Shown here one piece after another: positions 21,458 to 30,143 of a stretch of 30,604 nucleotides of DNA (positions are counted from its first letter, which is position 1; the number at the start of each line of letters is the position of its first letter). This DNA comes from Bacteroidales bacterium UBA1217 (lineage in GTDB: Bacteria > Bacteroidota > Bacteroidia > Bacteroidales > P3). A program made the position numbers and the translations under genes. The stretch covers positions 1-30,604 of the forward strand of contig DBXH01000052.1 of assembly GCA_002309335.1 (NCBI GenBank), in the 5' to 3' direction. The notes under the pieces are model-generated. The model made no database searches. It was given only the letters and a program-made list of their open reading frames with translations, and had not been told where the DNA came from.

Positions 21458-23236
21458 CTATTTTTTGATTATTGTCCAGCTTTGTTCTGTGATGTTGCCA
21501 ACATCGTCGCTGATTCTGAATGTTATACGGTTGCTGCCTTTATGCAGAGTTTCGGCCGAAATGTTGAGGGTAGCAGTCTTGCCATCGTGTTCCGCCAGCT
21601 GCCACTCGCCATTGACAAGGCAGCTGTAGCTGACCACGCCGGTGAGGTTGTCGGCAATCTTAACGGAGATTAGTGATCCGTTGAAGGCTTTTTTGTCGCA
21701 GAAATTAACAGGCTTAATGGTCGGGGCTATTGTGTCGAGGCGTATGGCAAAGCCGCCAAAGGAGCGAGAGGGGGCGGTAAGGGTGTTGCCGTTGCGTTTG
21801 GTCGATAAGGCGCTGGTATTCTTGCCGTTGATACAAACAATAGTCAATTTATCGATGAGATTGTCGGGAATATTGTCGGGAATGACCATTTGTACCGTGA
21901 ATGCCTGATGTGGAGGCAGTTGATGACGTTTGAGACCAATACGATGTACAGGAGTAAGATTGGCTTCGCTTTTAGTGCGACTGTAGGTGAGTAGGTCGTT
22001 CTCGTAGACTGTATAGGGCTGTATCTCTGCGCTAAAGCCTTCTTTTTGCAGTTTGAAACGTTTGTAGTAGACGATTTGTTCGCCGGAGTTTGTTATGTTG
22101 TCCAAAGCATTTATGCCGCAGGGCAGGAGCGAGGCGGTATCGTTGCGGACATAGAATACCTTGGAGGTGACGTTGTTTTTGTGGTCGCTGACGCGATACT
22201 CTAGGCGGTGGGTCTTGTTGTCGTTAAAGGTTATATATCCGCTGTTGGCGACATCATTGTTGTAGGAGGTGCTGAAATTGTTGCGATCGCCTCGCAGGTG
22301 TCGGCTGACGACGTAGTATTCGCGTGTCTGCTGATATTGTGGGTAATCAATGATAGCATTGATGGCACGTGTCTCCTCAAACATAAACGACGGGACGGTG
22401 TAGCGGTGTATCAACTCGCCGTCGACAAGCAGTTCGATGCGGTCTACTCCGTTCTTGTTCCTAGCCCCGACTTCCATCTGGTCGTAGGTGTAAATGCCGC
22501 AGTAGAAGCGTCCTGCAACGGTTGCAGTGTCGTTGTTGCTTTTGCTGTTATTGTTTTTTGTTGGCGGGAATAGCTTAAGTTCCTTGTTTTTGCCGTTGAT
22601 GGAAGAGTTAGGGTCTGCGGGATAGAGTTTTATGCCAGCTATTGTCGGAGCCACGGGATCGCTGTAGGGAATGCCGAAATAGAGCGGGTTGATGGTTTGG
22701 TCATTCTCGGCATAGCGTATCTCATAGTGTAGATGCGGTCCCGCCGAGCCTCCGGTGTTGCCGGTCAAGGCTACAAGCTGTCCTTTGCTGACTTTGATTG
22801 AGTCTTTGGGCAGTTCAATGTCGAAAGCAAAGATGTGATTGCTGTACTGATAGTTATGTACAAATTTGCCGATCTCGCCACAAAAGGCGCTTAGGTGCAT
22901 ATAGACGGTGCGGTATCCGTCAGGATGAGTGATGTATAGCACTTTGCCGCCGCCCCAGGCGGAGATGTTGATGCGCGACACATAGCCGTCGGCAGGAGCG
23001 TAGACGCGTTCGCCTTCTTTGCCGTCGGTGCGCAAATCAAGTCCGGAATGGAAATGGTTGGGACGAATCTCGGCAAAACCGCCTGACATTGAGACGGGAA
23101 GCCTGATGGGAGAGACATTGTAGGGGGTGCCTTTATAGTTCTGGCTGCTGGATTTAGAGGTAATCTCAATCTGAGCCTGAGAGGGGAAGGCTGTCGCTAA
23201 AAGAAGTATTAGGAAAAAACGTTCGAGTGTTTTCAT
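21458..23236 (-). CDS. M23-family metallopeptidase, secreted
   Basis: The 592-residue protein has a signal peptide (cleavage near SQAQ, residue 22). The M23/LytM domain spans about 45-195. The zinc ligands H63 and D67 lie in HFHSGLDLR and H168/H170 in HLHYEIR, with the GNTGGSAGPHLHYE context typical of active M23 enzymes. The remaining 400 residues include Ig-like beta-rich modules (for example VVSYSCLVNGEWQL and SNRITFRISDDVGN), probably for substrate or wall binding. M23 enzymes cut peptidoglycan cross-links. The gene follows recN by 23 bases and precedes aroK by four. The long C-terminal extension is typical of Bacteroidota members. Confidence 0.92.
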   Translation of the reverse strand: MKTLERFFLILLLATAFPSQAQIEITSKSSSQNYKGTPYNVSPIRLPVSMSGGFAEIRPNHFHSGLDLRTDGKEGERVYAPADGYVSRINISAWGGGKVLYITHPDGYRTVYMHLSAFCGEIGKFVHNYQYSNHIFAFDIELPKDSIKVSKGQLVALTGNTGGSAGPHLHYEIRYAENDQTINPLYFGIPYSDPVAPTIAGIKLYPADPNSSINGKNKELKLFPPTKNNNSKSNNDTATVAGRFYCGIYTYDQMEVGARNKNGVDRIELLVDGELIHRYTVPSFMFEETRAINAIIDYPQYQQTREYYVVSRHLRGDRNNFSTSYNNDVANSGYITFNDNKTHRLEYRVSDHKNNVTSKVFYVRNDTASLLPCGINALDNITNSGEQIVYYKRFKLQKEGFSAEIQPYTVYENDLLTYSRTKSEANLTPVHRIGLKRHQLPPHQAFTVQMVIPDNIPDNLIDKLTIVCINGKNTSALSTKRNGNTLTAPSRSFGGFAIRLDTIAPTIKPVNFCDKKAFNGSLISVKIADNLTGVVSYSCLVNGEWQLAEHDGKTATLNISAETLHKGSNRITFRISDDVGNITEQSWTIIKK

Positions 23237-23259
23237 CTGTTGGTAGTAAGAGGAGGTAT

Positions 23260-24921
23260 TTACATCTGCATCAGTTCGGTGGCTGTCTGAAGCGCCGCTG
23301 TCGACGGTGGTTCGGCCGAGAGCATCACGGCCAGTTCATATCGTCGTCCGTCGTTGTCGAGCAGTTTTATCTTTGAGGCCGTCTTCTTCCCGTCATCCGA
23401 TTTATAGACCTTGTAGTGCTGTGTGGCACGTGCGGCAATCTGAGGCAGGTGAGTTATAGCGATGACTTGCATATCAGATGACATACGTTGCATTATGTTG
23501 CCCACCTTGACCGATATATCGCCCGAGATGCCGGTGTCTATTTCGTCGAAAATAACTGTGGGCAGCAGACCAGCCTTGGCTGTGAGAGATTTGATTGCCA
23601 GCATCAAGCGAGCCATTTCGCCTCCGGAAGCCACCTTCGCTATTTCGCGCAATTCGCCGCCCTTGTTGGCATTGAAAAGCAGTGAAACCCTGTTGTTTCC
23701 AAGTGGTCCGTAGTCGGCGGTGCTTTCCACCTCAGCTTTAAGAGTAGCGTTAGGCATAGCGAGGTCGGCAAGGAGTTTGGCTATCTGACTTTCAAGTTCT
23801 TTAGTGGCTTTTTTACGGCATTTTGTGAGGGCTTCAGCCTTCTTTTGCAGTTCGTTGAAGGACTTGTCGACGGCTTCCATCACCTCGTGGATTCGTTGGT
23901 CGGTGATGTCGAGATTTGAAAGTTTTGAATCGAGATTATTCTGTATTTCAAGCAGTTTTGCGATACTGTCTGCACCGTGTTTCTTTTCTAAACGGTATAT
24001 AAGATCGAGTCGTTCTTCGACTTGCTGCTGACGTTCAGGCGAGAAGGTGATTTCCTCGTTCATAGTGTCGAGCGAGGAGACAATGTCGCGCAGTTCAATC
24101 AGAGAAGAGTCGAACCGTTCGTTCAATGCCGTTAACTCTTTGTGGCAGTCGGATATTTTGCCGAGAATTGATTTTGATGCGTTTAACCGTGAGAGTGCGG
24201 AGTCTTCCTCTCCGTCGCAGATGCTGATAATCTGTGAGAGAGACTGTTTGATATTTTCTGCGTTGGCGAGCAGCGAGGCTTCCTGTTCCAACTCTTCCTG
24301 TTCGCCGTCTGAGAGGTTGGCGTTAGTCAGTTCGTCGAAGAGAAACTTATTGTAGTCATAGTCTTTGCGGTTCTGTTCCTCTTCGGCGGTCATTTGTTCC
24401 AGTTGTCGTTTCAGGCTGGTGTATTTTCGATAAGAGGTCTGATAGTTGTCCAGTAGCGGAAGGCCGTTACCGATGCAGTCGAGGACGGATGTCTGGAAAG
24501 TGCTGTCGCCCAGCAATAAGGAAGCGTGTTGCGAGTGGATGTCGATGATAGCTGAGCCAAGCTGTTTGAGGAATGTCACGGCGACGGGAGTGTCGTTGAC
24601 GAAAGCGCGCGACTTGCCGTTAGGCAGTATCTCGCGTCGGATGATGAGGGATCCGTCATCCGAGTAATCGACATCATTTTCGTCAAAGAGATGTTTGAGA
24701 TTCAGCTCTTTGATATCGAACAAGGCTTCGACCACACATTTGCGTTCGGGATTGTAGAGTGTTTTGGTATCGCTACGCTGCCCCAGAAGCAAAGCCAAAG
24801 CACCGAGCATAATCGACTTGCCGGCGCCCGTTTCGCCCGTGATGGCGACAAAACCACCGTCGAAATTGATATCGCTTTGGCTTATCAAGGCGTAGTTTTC
24901 TATATGGAGGGTCTTAAGCAT
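23260..24921 (-). CDS. recN: DNA repair protein RecN
   Basis: The 553-residue SMC-like ATPase acts in double-strand break repair. It has an N-terminal half of the ATPase with Walker A GETGAGKS at residues 29-36 and QRSDTKTLY, then a coiled-coil region from about 160 to 370, and a C-terminal half with the signature SGGEMARLMLAIK and Walker B TVIFDEIDTGISGD followed by IAITHLPQIA. The length matches RecN. The ATG at 24921 is chosen because MLKTLHIENYALI aligns with the family start; an upstream TTG at 24948 is unlikely. It follows sufS by 31 bases and precedes the M23 gene by 23. Confidence 0.96.
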   Translation of the reverse strand: MLKTLHIENYALISQSDINFDGGFVAITGETGAGKSIMLGALALLLGQRSDTKTLYNPERKCVVEALFDIKELNLKHLFDENDVDYSDDGSLIIRREILPNGKSRAFVNDTPVAVTFLKQLGSAIIDIHSQHASLLLGDSTFQTSVLDCIGNGLPLLDNYQTSYRKYTSLKRQLEQMTAEEEQNRKDYDYNKFLFDELTNANLSDGEQEELEQEASLLANAENIKQSLSQIISICDGEEDSALSRLNASKSILGKISDCHKELTALNERFDSSLIELRDIVSSLDTMNEEITFSPERQQQVEERLDLIYRLEKKHGADSIAKLLEIQNNLDSKLSNLDITDQRIHEVMEAVDKSFNELQKKAEALTKCRKKATKELESQIAKLLADLAMPNATLKAEVESTADYGPLGNNRVSLLFNANKGGELREIAKVASGGEMARLMLAIKSLTAKAGLLPTVIFDEIDTGISGDISVKVGNIMQRMSSDMQVIAITHLPQIAARATQHYKVYKSDDGKKTASKIKLLDNDGRRYELAVMLSAEPPSTAALQTATELMQM

Positions 24922-24952
24922 TTCAAAGGTAGTGTCAATTAATTCCAAATAA

Positions 24953-26167
24953 TTACATCAGCATCGGTGCGATCCGTTTGATGGCATTGATGAGGATGTT
25001 GATTTCTTCCATAGTGTTGTAGACTGCGAAAGAGGCTCTTACCGTGCCTGGAATGCCGTAGCGGTCCATAATGGGTTGTGTGCAGTGGTGGCCCGTGCGG
25101 ACGGCAATACCCAGTTTGTCGAGCAGAGTTCCGACATCGTAGGGGTGAGCGTTGCCGATAAGGAACGAAATGACCGATGTTTTTTGACGGGCTTGCCCGT
25201 AAATACGAAGTCCTTCAATATTAAGCAGTTGTTCTGTTGCATAGTCGGTAAGTTCTTTCTCGTAAGTGGCAATGTTATTTATGCCAGTCTCTTGCATAAA
25301 TCGTATGGCGCTGTGAAGCCCTAGCACGTCGCCGACGGCAGGGGTGCCGGCTTCGAATTTGAAAGGCAATTCATTGTAGGTGGTTCGCTCGAAGGTTACT
25401 TCTTTTATCATTTCGCCGCCGCCTTGGTAGGGTGGCATTTGGTCGAGCAGTTCCTCGCGGCCATACATAACGCCCACACCCATAGGCCCGTACATCTTGT
25501 GACCGGAGAAACAATAGAAGTCACATCCCAACTCCTGCACATCGACTGCAAAATGCGATATGGCTTGCGCACCGTCAACCAGAACAGGTATGCCGTGGCT
25601 GTGAGCCATCTCAACAATCTGTTTGACAGGGTTTACGGTGCCCAGCGTGTTGCTCACGTGGTTCACAGCCACGATACGAGTTTTTTCGTTCATCAGGTTT
25701 TCCATTGCTTCAAGGTCGAGCTCGCCTTTGTCGCTGAAGGGGATAACTCTCAGTGTAGCTCCATTACGTTCGCAGGTCAGCTGCCAGGGGACAATGTTGC
25801 TGTGGTGTTCCATAGCCGAGATTAGCACCTCATCGCCCTCATTGAGAAAACGTTGTCCAAACGATGAAGCTACGAGGTTGATACTCTCGGTGGTGCCACG
25901 GGTGAAAACAATCTCATAGTGGTTTCGGGCGTTGATGAATTGTTGCACAGCCCTGCGAGTCTCCTCGTACTGGTCGGTGGCTTGAGCTGCCAGATAGTGT
26001 GCTCCACGATGGATGTTGCTGTTCAGCGTTTCGTAGTAGCGGCACAGAGTGTCGATGACCGACTGTGGTTTCTGCGTAGTTGCCGCATTGTCGAAATAAA
26101 CCAGCGGCTTGCCATACACAGTCTGGTTTAGTATAGGGAATTTGGAACGTATGCTGTCGATGTCCAT
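24953..26167 (-). CDS. sufS: Cysteine desulfurase SufS
   Basis: The 404-residue PLP enzyme removes sulfur from cysteine for iron-sulfur cluster assembly. It has the PLP lysine K224 in CFSGHKMYGP, H121 in the HHSNIVPW motif, D198 in VLVDGAQ and the catalytic C362 in GHHCTQP, all in the SufS/CsdA (class II) order. In many Bacteroidota sufS sits beside sufB, sufC and sufD; none of those is adjacent here, so the gene is separated from its scaffold partners. Its ATG overlaps the stop of a 51-residue membrane peptide gene (TAATG). It belongs to the seven-gene - strand unit. Confidence 0.96.
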   Translation of the reverse strand: MDIDSIRSKFPILNQTVYGKPLVYFDNAATTQKPQSVIDTLCRYYETLNSNIHRGAHYLAAQATDQYEETRRAVQQFINARNHYEIVFTRGTTESINLVASSFGQRFLNEGDEVLISAMEHHSNIVPWQLTCERNGATLRVIPFSDKGELDLEAMENLMNEKTRIVAVNHVSNTLGTVNPVKQIVEMAHSHGIPVLVDGAQAISHFAVDVQELGCDFYCFSGHKMYGPMGVGVMYGREELLDQMPPYQGGGEMIKEVTFERTTYNELPFKFEAGTPAVGDVLGLHSAIRFMQETGINNIATYEKELTDYATEQLLNIEGLRIYGQARQKTSVISFLIGNAHPYDVGTLLDKLGIAVRTGHHCTQPIMDRYGIPGTVRASFAVYNTMEEINILINAIKRIAPMLM

Positions 26168-26322
26168 TAGGCTTGGTTTTTATATTTTACGAACATCACT
26201 ATAAGATATACAATCATCAAAATCAAGACAATATAGAATGCCCAGCTGCATCCCGCTTTGGGTAGCGGACGGTCTTTGCGCAACAGCAGGCGTTTCCAGT
26301 CAAATTCGTCTTTATCGTTCAT
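26167..26322 (-). CDS. 51-residue single-pass membrane peptide upstream of sufS
   Basis: This short gene encodes 51 residues starting MNDKDEFDWKRLLLRKDRP, with one membrane helix at about 28-46 and a short tail KYKNQA. I do not recognise it. The start ATG lies 15 bases after the DedA stop and the stop codon overlaps the sufS start (TAATG), so it is tightly packed in the unit and probably translated. The positive-inside rule places the long, charged N terminus in the cytosol. The context is mixed (DedA before, SufS after), so no function is proposed. Confidence 0.75.
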   Translation of the reverse strand: MNDKDEFDWKRLLLRKDRPLPKAGCSWAFYIVLILMIVYLIVMFVKYKNQA

Positions 26323-26337
26323 AGTGATTGGTTCTAT

Positions 26338-27273
26338 TTATTTATTGTCAGAGGTTTTCTTGCGTTTGCGTATGATTGCACGTACTATCAGGAACACTAC
26401 GCAGACAGCGAAAACGACAATGATTATCTTCGACAGGATTCCGCTGTATTTGTAGATGAAATCCATTCCTCCTGCCTTAACGGCCAGATATCCGAGCAGT
26501 CCCAGGACGCAATTCCAGATACCTGCTCCCAGGAAAGTGTAGAAGGTGAAAGTTCCGACGTTCATTTTCGACAAGCCAGCAGGAATTGAAATCAGCTGTC
26601 GGATTACAGGAATGAGTCGTCCCACAAAGGTGCTCACCACGCCGTGTTCGTTGAAATAGTTTTCGGCACGCTCCATTTTTTCGCCCGACAGTCGCAGAGT
26701 GTGGCCGAGCTTGCTGTCGACGAACTTGTAGATGATTGGTCGTCCCAGCCAGCGCGACAGGAAATAGTTGATGTATGCGCCAAGCAGTGCGCCTAAAGTG
26801 CCGACAAGCACTATCAGCCATATTTTCATATCGTTGGGCGTTGCGGGATCGGCGGCGACCATAACTGCCGGCGGTATCACAATTTCGGACGGGAAGGGGA
26901 TAAACGAACTCTCGACGGCCATCAAAGCACCGACAGCACCGTAGCTTACGTGATGACCGTACCATTGCACCACGTCGGCCACCCAGCCGTGATAGTGTGC
27001 GGCTTCCTCGGCGATTTCTTCGTCGGTCAGCTCGGTTGCTTTACTGTGGCCTGCTTTTGTCAGTGGATTGAGTTCCATTTCCATTGCCACAGCTTCGTCC
27101 TCGGTCATATCCTGTGCGATGAAGTCGCCCTCGGTTTCCTCAAAGGCTTTAATGTCGTCGTTTTGTGCGGTTGCGGAGGGCAACAGCATAAGAAGCATCA
27201 CAAAAAGAGTGGTGCTGTGCAGAAAATATTTTGTTTTTTTCACTATATCAGATTGTTGGTTGATGTATTTCAT
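26338..27273 (-). CDS. DedA-family membrane protein with N-terminal signal and acidic extension
   Basis: The 311-residue protein has a DedA (SNARE-associated/VTT) domain at about 100-305, with several membrane segments, the ESSFIPFPSEIVIPPAV stretch near 118-134 and the GRLIPVIRQLISIPAG stretch near 217-232. DedA proteins are undecaprenyl-phosphate or phospholipid flippases. Unlike the usual DedA of about 200 residues, this one begins with a hydrophobic signal-like segment (about 20-37, ending ATAQ) and an acidic stretch of about 60 residues (EETEGDFIAQDMTEDE). The ATG overlaps the TPR gene stop (ATGA). The extension is probably periplasmic; its role is unknown. Confidence 0.9.
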   Translation of the reverse strand: MKYINQQSDIVKKTKYFLHSTTLFVMLLMLLPSATAQNDDIKAFEETEGDFIAQDMTEDEAVAMEMELNPLTKAGHSKATELTDEEIAEEAAHYHGWVADVVQWYGHHVSYGAVGALMAVESSFIPFPSEIVIPPAVMVAADPATPNDMKIWLIVLVGTLGALLGAYINYFLSRWLGRPIIYKFVDSKLGHTLRLSGEKMERAENYFNEHGVVSTFVGRLIPVIRQLISIPAGLSKMNVGTFTFYTFLGAGIWNCVLGLLGYLAVKAGGMDFIYKYSGILSKIIIVVFAVCVVFLIVRAIIRKRKKTSDNK

Positions 27274-28694
27274 TGTTTTTTAGATTGATTTTCCTGTCGA
27301 TGCGATTCGATGATGTTCATTACCTCAATGTCATTGCCCAAGTCGGGGCAATAGTCAAGCAGCTCTTTGGCTCCCGATTCGTTTTCGTAAACGCAGGCAC
27401 GCACGGCGTTGAACAGCAGATTACGTTTACCCAAGGCGAAATAGCATAAAGCCAGTCGCTTGTTAAATTCCACAACCAGCTCGCATTCTGGCAGTCCGCT
27501 TGTCAGACAGTCGATAGCCTCCTCATATTTGTAGAACATAATGTTATAGTCGGCCAGTGCCATCCACCCTTGTTCGAAATCAGCGAAATAGGGTATGGCG
27601 CACTCAAACATTCGGTTGGCGTTCGGGTAGTCTCCGCTGTCGACATAAATCATAGCCAGCGTGGTTAGATATTTAGGTGATTCGGGGTCTATTTTCAGTG
27701 CTTTCTTAGCGGCCTCGATAGCGGCGCTGTGCTCGCGCATAGAGCTGTAGCATATTGACATTGTGTGCCAAGCCTCCGAATAGTAAGGGTCTTCTTTCAG
27801 TGCTTTTTGATAATAGGCGTTGGCTGTTACGGGATTGTCTTGAAACCGGAATATTTCGCCGATTCTGAAATAAACAAAAGCTTTGTCTTGAGTGTGAGCT
27901 ACGGCGTCGTGGAGCGTTGCCACGGCATTGTTGTTGTCGCCAAGTGCTTGATAGCAAGCTGAAAGCTGCATATAAGCGTAATAGTAGTCGGCATTGATAG
28001 CAATGGCGTATTGGTATGCATCGACGGCCTTTTCATATAGATGCTCGTAGGTGTAACCCTCGCCCAGGCAGAACCAGCCCACGCTCGAGTAAGGATGCTC
28101 GTTTACAAAGCGGGTGTAAAAATTAATCCACTTGTCCGACATACCGTCATCCTCGTAGCAGTTTGCCAACTCATAGAGCGAGCGTTCATCTTCGGGCTTT
28201 ATTTTCAGCGCTTTGCGATAGTAGTTTCGAGCCTCTTCACGCTGGTCCATCTTCACATATTCGTCGGCGATATTGCTGTAGATTGTGCCCAGTTCATAAC
28301 CGTCGGCTGCAGCCTTGTGGTAGTATTGTATAGCTTTTCTCGGCTGTTCCAAGGCGCTGTAAACCACTCCTAATGCATATAGAACATCGGTGTCGTCAGG
28401 TTCGACTTTTTCCAGTTGTTTCAGCAGGTTGTATGCCTCCCTGAACTTCTCTTTAAAGCAGAGCAGGTGAACACGACGCAGTCTTATCTCGTTCGAGGTC
28501 GGGAACAGTTTCTCGCCATATCGCACCGATTTTTCAAGCATATCTTCATCAGACGTTTCAAGATAAAAATCAATTATCGTTTCCAGTTGATCCACATCAA
28601 AATAGCGGCTGTCGCCCCGACGCTGCATAGCTTCGAAGTTCAGCACAAGCTGTTTCACATCCTCTTGATAATTTTTAAAACGGTCAGTTTCCAT
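27270..28694 (-). CDS. Tetratricopeptide repeat protein
   Basis: The 474-residue cytosolic protein is built of TPR units from about residue 65 to 400. Recognisable repeats include YALGVVYSALEQPRKAIQYY, IADEYVKMDQREEARNYYRK, LSACYQALGDNNNAVATLHD and IGEIFRFQDNPVTANAYYQK. There is no signal peptide and no other domain. TPR proteins are scaffolds, so a partner is expected. It is the first gene of the seven-gene - strand unit, overlaps dedA by four bases and is preceded by a consensus promoter. A short Gln/Lys-rich tail follows the last repeat. Function unknown. Confidence 0.92.
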   Translation of the reverse strand: METDRFKNYQEDVKQLVLNFEAMQRRGDSRYFDVDQLETIIDFYLETSDEDMLEKSVRYGEKLFPTSNEIRLRRVHLLCFKEKFREAYNLLKQLEKVEPDDTDVLYALGVVYSALEQPRKAIQYYHKAAADGYELGTIYSNIADEYVKMDQREEARNYYRKALKIKPEDERSLYELANCYEDDGMSDKWINFYTRFVNEHPYSSVGWFCLGEGYTYEHLYEKAVDAYQYAIAINADYYYAYMQLSACYQALGDNNNAVATLHDAVAHTQDKAFVYFRIGEIFRFQDNPVTANAYYQKALKEDPYYSEAWHTMSICYSSMREHSAAIEAAKKALKIDPESPKYLTTLAMIYVDSGDYPNANRMFECAIPYFADFEQGWMALADYNIMFYKYEEAIDCLTSGLPECELVVEFNKRLALCYFALGKRNLLFNAVRACVYENESGAKELLDYCPDLGNDIEVMNIIESHRQENQSKKQ

Positions 28695-28761
28695 TTATTA
28701 GTGTTGCAATAAAATATATATCATCGATTTAGAGCAAGTCAGCGACGGTGATTCTACACTA

Positions 28762-28769
28762 CAAAAGTA
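28762..28769 (-). promoter_or_regulatory. -7 element of the seven-gene unit
   Basis: On the - strand the sequence reads TACTTTTG, an exact TAnnTTTG match, 67 bases before the TPR start. A TTG lies 17 bases upstream as a possible -33 element. It is the only consensus promoter seen upstream of TPR-dedA-peptide-sufS-recN-M23-aroK. The remaining spacer up to 28972 shows nothing else certain. Confidence 0.65.
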
Positions 28770-28972
28770 CACTTTTTTCCTTGTTCCAACTCCAATCTAT
28801 ACTAAAACTTGTTAAAAGGTTTATCAACAGCCATTCAAATCCGATTATTTGAAAAACGTAGATATTTTACGGATGACATAGCATTGTATATAAAAATAAT
28901 AGTGCTGAATCGTGGCAACGGATATCGGCAGCTGCTAGTAAAATATTTTGATACACGTGACGTTATATTGCT

Positions 28973-29836
28973 ATGAAACGCTTTTTGCTCATACTATCAT
29001 TTCTTTTTGCCTCCTTGTCAGCGATGGCGACAGGGCAAGAGCCCGACATTGTGTATATTGACGGTCAAAGATGGTGGCTTTTGGGGCGTCCTGTAGGTGC
29101 TGATTCGGTGCTTTATTACAGTGTGATTAATTCTTTGCCGAAGGATTATTGCGAATCCTCAGCCAATTGGGACGGCTTTACTGTGTACTGGACTATCGTT
29201 GACGACCAGCTTGTGCTCGACAGCATAAAATATCTGGATCCAGAGCATTGCAAAGAGACTGTTTTGCCCTATTCGGTTGTTCGAAAAGTGTTTGGTAAAC
29301 AAATTATTGACGGGCGGATTGTTGCCAATTGGCTGACCGGTACAATTAGGCTGGCACCAGCTAAAAGCACACAGATATTCTATGAACATATGGGATTCCT
29401 ACGTAATTATGAGACTGAATTGTTTCTTGATGTGGATAAGGGGTTGATAGTAGATAGAAAACAATACAATAATCACATAGTCAAGGAGGGATTCTATTTT
29501 GATTACAGGAAGTCGGCAGCGGTGGATAGTCTGCGAACCCAATTTGCGCGGTATTGCAAGAAATACAGTGAATTAGACTCGGTGGATAGGCTTGCATTCG
29601 AGGTAGTTGATTTGGATGTGGACAGCCTGGGGGTCCTGCGCGATATCCGCAAAGTAGTTTTGTATAGGCCTAATCTTGATGAGGCTTCGCCATTGCGTGT
29701 CCGCTTGGAGCAGGATTTCAGAGATTTTCTGATGGCTATATATCCTTGGAGGGCTTGGTGTATCAATGGCCGCTATTGCACGCTGTACAGAAGCTTTGTT
29801 ATTCCGATTGCATTGAGGAAGGACAAAGACAGTTAG
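28973..29836 (+). CDS. Secreted protein of unknown function
   Basis: The 287-residue protein has a signal peptide (MKRFLLILSFLFASLSAMA, cleavage near residue 20-22), then a soluble region with an early IVYIDGQRWWLLGRP stretch, and a C-terminal part with an FEVVDLDVDSLGVLRDIRKV segment. I do not recognise the family and see no T9SS sorting domain, lipobox or membrane segment, so it is probably periplasmic. The alternation of charged and aromatic residues suggests beta structure. The gene stands alone between the divergent TPR unit and a repeat-rich spacer; the REP-like hairpin begins 11 bases after its stop. No consensus promoter is clear upstream. Confidence 0.75.
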   Translation: MKRFLLILSFLFASLSAMATGQEPDIVYIDGQRWWLLGRPVGADSVLYYSVINSLPKDYCESSANWDGFTVYWTIVDDQLVLDSIKYLDPEHCKETVLPYSVVRKVFGKQIIDGRIVANWLTGTIRLAPAKSTQIFYEHMGFLRNYETELFLDVDKGLIVDRKQYNNHIVKEGFYFDYRKSAAVDSLRTQFARYCKKYSELDSVDRLAFEVVDLDVDSLGVLRDIRKVVLYRPNLDEASPLRVRLEQDFRDFLMAIYPWRAWCINGRYCTLYRSFVIPIALRKDKDS

Positions 29837-29846
29837 CAAGTCGCGT

Positions 29847-29875
29847 GTTGTGGCGGAGCGCAGATCCGCCACAAC
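29847..29875. repeat. REP-like inverted repeat, also possible terminator
   Basis: GTTGTGGCGGA (29847-29857) and TCCGCCACAAC (29865-29875) are a perfect 11-bp inverted repeat with the loop GCGCAGA. The same core, TGGCGGAGCGCAGATCCG, occurs at 15823-15840 and 16367-16384, where the right arm has one changed base (CCGGCA), so this family recurs three times in 15 kb. No T-tract follows, which argues against a simple terminator. Confidence 0.85.
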
Positions 29876-29942
29876 GGAAATTGTATTTTGTAATTCAATT
29901 TCAGGAGTTCAATTAAGCAGCATTTGGTAAGGTTGTGTAGCC

Positions 29943-30018
29943 TATTAAAAGAAAACCACTACGTGGTTATCGTATTTTTTGTTTTCCTGATTCTATTAAG
30001 AGGGAACCACTACATAGT
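29943..30018. repeat. Paired 25-bp imperfect direct repeat with short palindrome
   Basis: 29943-29967 and 29994-30018 align at about four bases in five (TATTAAAAGAAAACCACTAC versus TATTAAGAGGGAACCACTAC), 51 bases apart. The first copy contains the palindrome AACCACTACGTGGTT; in the second the right arm is mutated. No gene explains it. Confidence 0.55.
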
Positions 30019-30084
30019 ATCAAGAGTGCATTTTTTTGAAAAAAAGGACACCTGAAGGGGCTCTTTTCTGCTTCTATTTGTATT

Positions 30085-30134
30085 GTGTCATAATGTGTCA
30101 TTATAGGTCATATCGTGTCATAATGATTCATATC
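30085..30134 (+). repeat. Ten-bp-phased TCAT array upstream of a promoter
   Basis: Five units begin at 30085, 30095, 30105, 30115 and 30125: GTGTCATAAT, GTGTCATTAT, AGGTCATATC, GTGTCATAAT and GATTCATATC. TCA falls at exactly ten-base intervals (30088, 30098, 30108, 30118, 30128), so every unit faces about the same side of the helix. The array ends seven bases before the T-rich -33 region of the promoter at 30144-30176. This looks like an operator or activator array, but random drift of simple repeats is possible. Confidence 0.75.
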
Positions 30135-30143
30135 AAGTCGTTT

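Noticed and set aside
28821..28829. DnaA-box-like TTATCAACA
   Set aside because: It is a single box with one mismatch, without further boxes, dnaA or an AT-rich unwinding region nearby.
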